Position numbers and translations under genes: made by a program. This document shows, piece by piece, positions 1 to 5,996 of a stretch of 12,820 nt of DNA. Numbering within the stretch: position 1 is the stretch's first letter; each line of letters begins with the position of its first letter. The DNA is from Terriglobia bacterium. Lineage in GTDB: Bacteria; Acidobacteriota; Terriglobia; UBA7540. The stretch is taken from contig JAIQGB010000124.1 of NCBI GenBank assembly GCA_020072905.1, positions 1-12,820 of the forward strand. Reading direction: 5' to 3'. A model generated the notes under the pieces. The model saw only the letters and a program-made list of their open reading frames with translations. It had not been told where the DNA came from and ran no database searches.

Positions 1-45
1 GCCGTCGCCGCCGGGATTGCGGCGTTTCGCGGGGGAGCTTCCTAG
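1..45 (+). CDS. C-terminal end of an upstream gene, possibly N-acetylmuramoyl-L-alanine amidase (partial)
   Basis: An open frame enters from the left edge and ends with TAG at 43-45, reading AVAAGIAAFRGGAS. The stop lies 3 nt before the ATG of the GerMN gene, so the two are probably cotranscribed. The tail resembles the last helix of Amidase_3 proteins, which often ends in a VAxGI-type stretch. An amidase next to a GerMN protein and rph is, from memory, a recurring order in Acidobacteriota. With only 14 residues visible the family is an inference; the open frame and its stop are directly seen. Confidence 0.4.
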   Translation, partial: AVAAGIAAFRGGAS

Positions 46-48
46 GCC

Positions 49-648
49 ATGACGCGAGGAACTAAAATCCTGATGCTGATCCTGGCAGGCGTTCTGGTGG
101 CAGGGGCGATTTATCTGCGCGTCCTCACGCGGCGGATGACCTCGCAGCCGCCGGAACACGGCGAGGAAGTGGCACGGACGCGACTGAGCGAGGCGGCCCT
201 GCAAGCGAGCGCCGGGCCCACTCAGACCGCCAAGTTCTATTTCCCTTCGTACGAGCAGGGGACCCTGGTGGCCGAGCAACGCGCCATGACGTGGGCCGAG
301 TCCGACACGGACCGCATGCGCCAAGTGCTGCTCGCGCACACCGAAGGCTCTCAGCAGGGAGCGAGCCGCGCTCTGCCCTCGACGGCGGTGATTCGCGCCG
401 TCTTCCTGGCCGCGGACGGCACGGCCTACCTTGATTTCTCGAACCAGACGCTGGCCGATTTCAAACCGGGGATTGCCAGCGAGTGCCTGGCCGTATACGC
501 CATCGTGGATTCGCTCGCGGCTAACATCCCTGCCGTGAAAAGGGTTAAAATCCTTGTCGAGGGACGTGAGGTCGATACGCTGGATGGGCACATCGACTTG
601 ACCGGGGTCTTTGTCCCCGCCTTGAATCCCCTCTCACCAACCTCCTGA
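49..648 (+). CDS. Membrane-anchored GerMN-domain protein
   Basis: A 199-residue protein. Residues 7-25 form one hydrophobic segment after a short basic N terminus, so it is probably an inner-membrane-anchored or exported protein with its domain outside the cytoplasm. From about residue 60 it matches the GerMN pattern: a KFYFPSYEQGTLVAEQR strand (61-77), a helix around QVLLAHTEG, then AVFLAADGTAYLDFS (117-131) and KRVKILVEGREVDTL near the end. GerMN domains occur in the spore protein GerM and in non-sporulating bacteria next to cell-wall amidases. That fits the possible amidase tail 3 nt upstream and suggests an envelope role rather than sporulation. RNase PH follows after 14 nt, so an operon is likely. 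The exact function is unknown. Confidence 0.8.
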   Translation: MTRGTKILMLILAGVLVAGAIYLRVLTRRMTSQPPEHGEEVARTRLSEAALQASAGPTQTAKFYFPSYEQGTLVAEQRAMTWAESDTDRMRQVLLAHTEGSQQGASRALPSTAVIRAVFLAADGTAYLDFSNQTLADFKPGIASECLAVYAIVDSLAANIPAVKRVKILVEGREVDTLDGHIDLTGVFVPALNPLSPTS

Positions 649-662
649 AGTTTCGAGGTTCT

Positions 663-1448
663 ATGTCATCAACCCCTCGGCCCCTTTCCGGCCTGCTCTA
701 TTCAGGCGGCAAACTTCTCCGCGCCGGCGGCCGCTCCACTACGGAGCTCCGGCCCGTGGAGATTATCCCCCACTACATTTCGAGCGCGGAGGGCTCCGCG
801 CTCATGCGCCTGGGGGAAACACAAGTCATCTGTACGGCTTCGGTCGAAGACGGTGTGCCGCCCTTTCTGAAAGGGATGGGCAAGGGCTGGATTACCGGCG
901 AGTACGCGATGATTCCGCGCGCCACAGATGCCCGCACGCCCCGGGAGGTCACCCGCGGGCGACAGGGCGGGCGCACGATGGAAATCCAGCGCCTGATCGG
1001 CCGCTCCCTGCGCGCCGTCGCCGACATGGAGAGGCTCGGCGAACGGACCGTCTGGATCGATTGTGACGTCATCCGCGCCGACGGTGGCACGCGCACGGCT
1101 TCCATCACCGGAGCGCTGGTGGCTCTGGGGCTCGCCCTCCAAGCGCTGGCCGAAAGCAAAACCGTGCCACGCGCGCTACTCAAGGATTACATCGCCGCCA
1201 TCAGCGTGGGGATCGTGGGCGGTGAAATCCTCCTCGACCTCGACTACGCCGAAGATTCCAACGCCGAGGTCGATATGAACGTCGTCATGACCGGGGGGGG
1301 AGAACTCGTGGAGGTCCAAGCCACCGGCGAGGGCCGCGCCTTCAGCCGTGACGAACTCAATGGGCTAATCGATGTGGCCCGCCCGGCGATTGAGAGGTTG
1401 CTGGCGCTGCAAAAGTCGATGCTGAACATTGATCTCCTGCAGAAATAA
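663..1448 (+). CDS. rph: Ribonuclease PH
   Basis: A phosphorolytic 3'-5' exoribonuclease that trims tRNA 3' ends and other RNAs, releasing nucleoside diphosphates; the family forms a hexameric ring. The 261-residue product shows the signature blocks: GGRSTTELRPVEI (22-34), WITGEYAMIPRAT (76-88), the MEIQRLIGRSLRA helix (106-118), and DCDVIRADGGTRTASITGA (133-151), which contains the phosphate-binding GGTR loop at 141-144. It runs about 20 residues longer than typical RNase PH, all at the N terminus. The ATG at 663 is kept because GAGG at 655-658 sits 4 nt upstream. It lies 14 nt after the GerMN gene and 30 nt before rdgB; rph-rdgB pairing is common in bacteria and supports both calls. Confidence 0.96.
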   Translation: MSSTPRPLSGLLYSGGKLLRAGGRSTTELRPVEIIPHYISSAEGSALMRLGETQVICTASVEDGVPPFLKGMGKGWITGEYAMIPRATDARTPREVTRGRQGGRTMEIQRLIGRSLRAVADMERLGERTVWIDCDVIRADGGTRTASITGALVALGLALQALAESKTVPRALLKDYIAAISVGIVGGEILLDLDYAEDSNAEVDMNVVMTGGGELVEVQATGEGRAFSRDELNGLIDVARPAIERLLALQKSMLNIDLLQK

Positions 1449-1478
1449 GGACCGCAATCCACCAACATAGGGTCTGGC

Positions 1479-2120
1479 TTGTCACCCGTCACTCGTCACT
1501 CGTCACTGATCCTCTATCTTGCCTCCGCCAACCTCGGCAAGCTCCGCGAATTCCAACATGCTGCAAGCCCGCTGGGGATTGAGATGTTGCCGAGGTTCTC
1601 TCAGCTTGCGCCCTGCGTGGAAGACGGCGCAACGTTCGAGGAGAACGCGCGCAAGAAAGCCGTCTACTACAGCGCCTTCACGCCGCATTTGGTCTTCGCG
1701 GACGATTCTGGCATCTGCGTGGACGCGCTGGAGGGAGCACCCGGGATCCATTCGGCTCGTTTCGCAGGGCCCGACGCCACCGACGAGGAGAACAATCGGA
1801 AGCTCCTCGCAGAGTTGCGGCGCGTGGAGACCGGGCGCGCGGGTGCTGGTGCCAAGCCCGCCCCGGCGAACCGTGCCGCGCACTATATCTGCGTGATCGC
1901 GCTGGCAACGCAAGGGCAGATTGTGACCGCCGTGGCAGGCCGTGCGGACGGAAGCATTGTGGATGAGCCTCGGGGCGCAGGCGGTTTCGGTTACGACCCA
2001 CACTTCCTATACCCGCCGCTCGGAAAGACATTCGCGGACCTCACATCGGAAGAGAAATTCGCCGTATCGCATCGCGGCGAGGCCTTTCGCCAGCTCCTCA
2101 CGTTCCTCAAGCAGAGATAA
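1479..2120 (+). CDS. rdgB: XTP/dITP (non-canonical purine NTP) pyrophosphatase, RdgB/HAM1 family
   Basis: Hydrolyses dITP, XTP and similar deaminated purine nucleotides to monophosphates, keeping them out of DNA and RNA. Family motifs are in order: LASANLGKLREF (residues 14-25, the nucleotide-binding S/TxNxxK motif), ATFEENARKKA (51-61), FADDSGICVDAL (73-84, catalytic Asp pair), HSARFAG (90-96), GGFGYDPHF (167-175) and SHRGEAF (197-203). An Ala/Gly/Pro-rich insert near residues 118-132 is unlike most homologues. The start is uncertain. TTG at 1479 is the only usual start codon in frame before the first motif, and the first ten codons are written by four GTCACnn heptamers (1481-1508). A CTG at 1506 is the alternative. 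No strong Shine-Dalgarno is visible, so coupling to rph, which ends 30 nt upstream, is possible. Confidence 0.93.
   Translation: MSPVTRHSSLILYLASANLGKLREFQHAASPLGIEMLPRFSQLAPCVEDGATFEENARKKAVYYSAFTPHLVFADDSGICVDALEGAPGIHSARFAGPDATDEENNRKLLAELRRVETGRAGAGAKPAPANRAAHYICVIALATQGQIVTAVAGRADGSIVDEPRGAGGFGYDPHFLYPPLGKTFADLTSEEKFAVSHRGEAFRQLLTFLKQR
1481..1508. repeat. Four tandem GTCACnn heptamers
   Basis: Four consecutive 7-mers (GTCACCC, GTCACTC, GTCACTC, GTCACTG) fill the start of the rdgB reading frame. The period of 7 is not a multiple of 3, so gain or loss of a unit would shift the reading frame between the TTG start and the body of the gene. The unit resembles the TTCACTA heptamers at 3933-3960, which suggests one family of short tandem repeats in this genome. 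Confidence 0.8.
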
Positions 2121-2194
2121 GCGCTCGGGACCTTCCCACTTTCCTCCCCGCGGCCCGCTCTCACGACCATGAAAATTCTTCGGGTTCCCCTCGG

Positions 2195-2926
2195 TTGAGA
2201 CTGACATTCATTGCGACAGGGGCCGCGCTGGCTCTGACCCTGCTGGCCGCGGGGTGCGCGACCAAGAAGTACGTCCGGAACTCCGTCGAACCGTTGGAAA
2301 CGCGCCTAGGCAAGGTGGAAGAAGTTTCCGACCAGAATTCGCATCGCATCACCGACGTGGATCAGAAAGCCCAAACGGGCATCACGGAAGCAAAAACCCA
2401 GGCTGATTCCGCGGATAAGAATGCAACGGCGGCTGGCGAGCGCGCTCAGTCCGCCCAAACGCTCGCCCAGAGCAGCATGACCGAGGCGGAGCGCGTGCGC
2501 GAGGATCTGCGGAACTCCGACAATTTCCAGACGCTGAAGACCGAAACCGTACTGTTCGGCTTCAATCGCAGCAACCTCGACAAGGACGCTCAAGAGAAGC
2601 TCAACGAAATCGCTTCCTTGGTGTCTGGTAAGAAGCGCTTTTTCATTGAAGTCCAGGGCTTTACAGACCGCACCGGTCCCACGGATTACAATCTGGAACT
2701 CAGCCGCCGTCGCGCGGACGCCGTGGTTCGCTACCTGACACTTGACGAGAAGGTTCCGCTGGCGCGAGTGTTCAGAATCGGCTACGGGGAAGATTCGCCC
2801 GCCGCTGCCAACGACACACGCGAAGGCCGCGAGCAGAACCGCCGCGTCGAAATTCGCGTGCAGGCTGCCAACGAAATAGGCGGCCCGACACAACAAGCGC
2901 AGACGACTCCAACGGATAATAAATAG
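2195..2926 (+). CDS. Pal/OmpA-family peptidoglycan-binding lipoprotein
   Basis: An outer-membrane lipoprotein expected to link the membrane to peptidoglycan. The first 20 residues are a hydrophobic signal ending in a lipobox, LLAAGC, with the acylated Cys at 21. Residues 30-105 are rich in Ala, Gln, Glu and Lys and look like a long helical coiled coil. From about residue 115 there is an OmpA C-terminal domain with the core FTDRTGPTDYNLELSRRRAD (157-176) and GYGEDSPAAANDTREGREQNRRVEI near the end. Start: TTG at 2195, with no clear ribosome site. ATG at 2169 opens a 9-codon frame whose TGA (2196-2198) overlaps the TTG. Adding one base there would join the two frames into a longer basic signal peptide. 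The coiled coil plus OmpA layout differs from classical short Pal, so I give no symbol. No other tol genes are visible. Confidence 0.88.
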   Translation: MRLTFIATGAALALTLLAAGCATKKYVRNSVEPLETRLGKVEEVSDQNSHRITDVDQKAQTGITEAKTQADSADKNATAAGERAQSAQTLAQSSMTEAERVREDLRNSDNFQTLKTETVLFGFNRSNLDKDAQEKLNEIASLVSGKKRFFIEVQGFTDRTGPTDYNLELSRRRADAVVRYLTLDEKVPLARVFRIGYGEDSPAAANDTREGREQNRRVEIRVQAANEIGGPTQQAQTTPTDNK

Positions 2927-3076
2927 GAGGCGTCACCACTGTGCCAGCCAAGGGCGTGATCGACGGGGACGGGATTCCAGCGAAAAACCGCGGTTTCCCG
3001 TTCCCCCTCCTGCTTCGGGAACTCATCCCTTCCATCGGATTGCGAGCAAACAGCCCGGACTCCTCCTTTTCCGTGC

Positions 3077-3082
3077 TATATT
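3077..3082 (+). promoter_or_regulatory. Probable extended -10 promoter for the HemQ-type gene
   Basis: TGCTATATT at 3074-3082 gives an extended -10 (TG, one base, then TATATT). No good -35 lies 16-18 nt upstream, which is tolerated for extended -10 promoters. Transcription would begin near 3089, about 19 nt before the ATG at 3108. This is pattern reading only. Confidence 0.4.
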
Positions 3083-3107
3083 GGGTTCTTCTCCGGGGCA
3101 AGAAGAG

Positions 3108-3808
3108 ATGAATCGCCATGCGGGGGGGGCGGATGTTCGCCACTTTGTTTCTATAGAGTCGATCCGGCCTGGCGGCGCCTCCCCGAAGAGGATCGCAAGC
3201 GCGGTAAGTGCCAGTTTATCGAAGCGGTCAAGTCCTTCCAGGAAGATATCATCGTCGTTCCTTACTCGCTCGTAGGCGTCCGCGGCGACTGCGACTTCAT
3301 GCTCTGGCGCATCGGCTACGATTTGCTGAAGTTTCAGGAGATGGCGGCGCGCCTTCTCGCCACGGACCTCGGCAAGTATCTGAAGGTTCCGTATTCCTAC
3401 CTCTCCATGACCAAGCGCTCGGTTTACGTGGACAAGCATATCCACGAGGACCAGGAAGGCCAGCGCCTCAAGCTCACGCCGGGGCAATTTCGGTACCTGT
3501 TCGTGTATCCCTTCGTCAAGCAGAAGGCCTGGTACCGCCTCACCAAGCACGCGCGCCAGGGGATGATGGACGAGCACATCGAGATCGGGCACCGCTACCC
3601 GACGGTGCGGCTCAACACGACGTACTCCTTCGGACTCGACGACCAGGAATTTGTCGTCGCCTTCGAGAGCGATAAGCCCGACCATTTCGTCGATCTGGTC
3701 ATGGAGCTCCGCCACAGCGAGGCGACAAGCTACACCCGGCGCGACACGCCCACCTTCACCTGCGTGCATCGCGAACTTCCCGAAGTGCTCGATCTACTGG
3801 GCGGGTAG
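3108..3808 (+). CDS. hemQ: HemQ-type chlorite dismutase family protein (coproheme decarboxylase), interrupted by an apparent 1-nt frameshift
   Basis: HemQ oxidatively decarboxylates coproheme to haem b, the last step of the coproporphyrin-dependent haem pathway. The uninterrupted frame from ATG 3299 to 3808 carries YPFVKQKAWYRL, with the Tyr expected at the catalytic position, and MMDEHIEIGHRYPTV followed by NTTYSFGLDDQEFVVAFE, which should hold the proximal His. The family's N terminus is also present but in two frames. From ATG 3108 one reads MNRHAGGADVRHFV, and near 3147-3152 the homology passes to another frame with FYRVDPAWRRLPEEDRKRGK, running without a stop into the 3299 frame. One extra T in the GTTTC at 3147-3151 would restore a protein of about 234 residues. 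No usual start codon exists in the second frame upstream of 3299, and a 3299 start would lose about 65 conserved residues. The cause may be a sequencing error, a real mutation or recoding. Confidence 0.85.
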
Positions 3809-3812
3809 ACCT

Positions 3813-3840
3813 GAACGAGGAATGATGAACGCGGAATGAT
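3813..3840. repeat. Tandem 14-bp repeat, two copies
   Basis: GAACGAGGAATGAT (3813-3826) is followed at once by GAACGCGGAATGAT (3827-3840), with one difference between them. They begin 4 nt after the HemQ stop codon and lead into the heptamer array at 3851. Confidence 0.7.
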
Positions 3841-3850
3841 GAATTCAAAA

Positions 3851-3974
3851 TGGTGAATGGTGAATGGTGAATTACGAAGGGGATGGATTAAGCGTAGGAC
3901 CAAGGCGTTCCTGACGAATATGGCGCTTTCTGTTCACTATTCACCATTCACTATTCACTCTTCTTGATTCACGA
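3851..3974. repeat. Inverted pair of heptamer arrays forming a possible 20-bp stem
   Basis: The left arm has three perfect TGGTGAA units (3851-3871). The right arm has TTCACTA, TTCACCA, TTCACTA and TTCACTC (3933-3960), and the 7-nt phase continues through TTCTTGA and TTCACGA to 3974, two bases before the nth ATG. Bases 3853-3872 and 3939-3958 are reverse complements at 19 of 20 positions, and the remaining pair could be G-U in RNA. The 66-nt loop between them shows no gene. The stem could act as a hemQ terminator or affect nth translation; nothing in the sequence decides this. It is not a CRISPR array. Confidence 0.75.
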
Positions 3975-3976
3975 CC

Positions 3977-4669
<693 letters not shown>

Positions 4670-4674
4670 ACCGG

Positions 4675-4698
4675 GCAGGGCGGTTCGCGAACCCCTGC
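4675..4698 (+). terminator. Hairpin just after nth
   Basis: GCAGG (4675-4679) pairs with CCTGC (4694-4698), and GGTT (4682-4685) pairs with AACC (4690-4693), with a 2-nt bulge and a CGCG loop. It begins 5 nt after the nth stop. No T-run follows, so intrinsic termination is doubtful, but the position suits a 3'-end hairpin. Confidence 0.35.
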
Positions 4699-4710
4699 GG
4701 ATCTCGTACT

Positions 4711-4873
4711 CTAGTGCCGTGTAATCAAAGAAGGCGACACACTCCATGGCCTGTCACCCTGAGCGCAGCGATGGGTCTCTGCATTCCTTTTCTTTGACAA
4801 AATGCGGGGATGCTTCGCTCAGCATGACAGCGTGGCCCTGGCCTGGGTCACTTATTTCAATTACGCGGCACTA
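4711..4873. repeat. Palindromic 163-bp element (MITE/REP-like) between nth and the acetamidase gene
   Basis: Its ends are inverted repeats: CTAGTGCCGTGTAAT at 4711-4725 against the complement of ATTACGCGGCACTAG at 4859-4873, with one mismatch, and looser similarity for about 12 bp further in. A second inverted pair lies inside: CTGTCACCCTGAGCGCAGC near 4752-4770 against the complement of GCTTCGCTCAGCATGACAG at 4812-4830. The internal motif is like the 'CCTGAGCGNAGCG' repeats found scattered between genes in many genomes, as I recall. There is no coding potential. The right end supplies the TAG stop of the acetamidase gene on the - strand. No clear target-site duplication is visible outside the CTAG ends. 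Confidence 0.7.
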
Positions 4874-5899
4874 GTGGATGAATATCGCTTTCGGCAGCAG
4901 GGCGTGGACACCCTTCTTCCCGTCCACGAGTTGCGTGATGCGGAGGTCCACGGCATCACTGGCCAGGATGTATGCCTCCGAACGGGTCAGGTGTTTTTCG
5001 CTGACGAGGAAGTCCAACATCTCGTTGAGCGCGATCTTCGCCGCCTCCTCGAGGTTTTCGTTGAAGCCCATGGTCAGGTAATGAGTGGGCGTCTCGGCCC
5101 GCGGCCAGCGCAGCTTCATGTCCTTCCGCACGGTCAACTGAAATGTCCCGCGCAGAGAGGTCTCCATGGCCGTGACGCACACCTCACCATCGCCCTGGGC
5201 GGCGTGCCCGTCACCCGCCGAGAATAGTGCCCCCGGCACGTGCACGGACATGTAGAGCGTGGTTCCGGCCACCAGCTCTTTGTTGTCCATGTTGCCGCTG
5301 TGAATCCAGGGCGGGCCGCTGCTGACGCGGCCGGTCAGCGCAGGTGGAGCAACTCCCATGACGCCGAAAAATGGGTGGAGCGGCACGGCCACGCCCGGAG
5401 CGAAATTCGCAACCTGGCGGGCCATGTCGAGGGAAGTCGCCTTCGCATACGCGTACGGGAACTCGTCAGGCAGAAAGCCGCGCCCCGGAAGGAAGAAATT
5501 CACCGCGTAGGGGACGGTCAGATCGATGGAAAGAATCTTCACTTCCAGCACGTCGCCCGGCTCGGCGCCTTCCACGTAAATCGGCCCGCTCAAAATGTGC
5601 GGGACTTCGCCGCGGTCCTTCACTTCCCGGTCGATCTCCAGGAGCGCAGGCTGGATCTGATCCCGCTTGATGCCCGCCGCCTCGAGCTGCGCCGGCACGG
5701 CGGCAACCAGCGTTTCAATATCTACCATGTCTCCAGAGTGCACCCGCAGGACCGGCGGCGTCGTGGCGTCGAAATAGCCCCAGGTTACGGTCTTCGATGT
5801 AGGCGCAAGGTGGTACGTCTCGCCTGCCGCCACCGCGACGAAAAACCAGATGCAGACGGGCACCGACAGCCAGCGCAGGCTGACCCATCTTATCTTCAT
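4871..5899 (-). CDS. Exported acetamidase/formamidase family protein
   Basis: A 342-residue member of the FmdA/AmdA family, which hydrolyses short amides such as formamide or acetamide to the acid and ammonia. Motifs in order are SGDMVDIETL (55-64), GPIYVEGAEPGDVLEVKIL, HPFFGVMGVAP, the GNMDNKELVAGTTLYMSVHV stretch, and GALFSAGDGHAAQGDGEVCV with the conserved His and acidic residues of the active site. The ATG at 5899 is chosen over an upstream frame opening at 5965 because GGAGG (5905-5909) sits 5 nt before it and a signal peptide begins there: basic MKIRWVSLR, then a hydrophobic stretch ending near AVAAG. The enzyme is therefore probably periplasmic. It lies 97 nt downstream of the Tat-signal aminotransferase on the same strand, so cotranscription is possible. 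Its substrate is unknown. Confidence 0.9.
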   Translation of the reverse strand: MKIRWVSLRWLSVPVCIWFFVAVAAGETYHLAPTSKTVTWGYFDATTPPVLRVHSGDMVDIETLVAAVPAQLEAAGIKRDQIQPALLEIDREVKDRGEVPHILSGPIYVEGAEPGDVLEVKILSIDLTVPYAVNFFLPGRGFLPDEFPYAYAKATSLDMARQVANFAPGVAVPLHPFFGVMGVAPPALTGRVSSGPPWIHSGNMDNKELVAGTTLYMSVHVPGALFSAGDGHAAQGDGEVCVTAMETSLRGTFQLTVRKDMKLRWPRAETPTHYLTMGFNENLEEAAKIALNEMLDFLVSEKHLTRSEAYILASDAVDLRITQLVDGKKGVHALLPKAIFIH

Positions 5900-5904
5900 C
5901 GGCT

Positions 5905-5909
5905 CCTCC
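5905..5909 (-). promoter_or_regulatory. Ribosome binding site deciding the acetamidase start
   Basis: GGAGG on the - strand, 5 nt before ATG 5899. It supports that start over ATG 5965, which would add 22 residues in front of the signal peptide. Confidence 0.75.
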
Positions 5910-5996
5910 GTGACTGGCGATTCCTCCACAGAAGCTGTGCCCCACCAACGGCTCGGGACGATCAAGGCGCGGCATGAATGCCCGTGCTGACGGAGG

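Noticed and set aside
49..648. GerMN protein as evidence for sporulation
   Set aside because: GerMN domains are common in non-sporulating bacteria and no spore gene lies nearby.
3121..3130. Run of eight G as the site of the HemQ frame change
   Set aside because: The family-like ADVRHFV reads on in the same frame after the run, so the change must be further on, near 3147-3152.
3851..3960. CRISPR array
   Set aside because: The units are 7 bp with no spacers, and the two arrays are inverted to each other.
5240..5977. + strand open frame opposite the acetamidase gene
   Set aside because: His- and Arg-rich shadow translation with no motif; the - strand gene is convincing.
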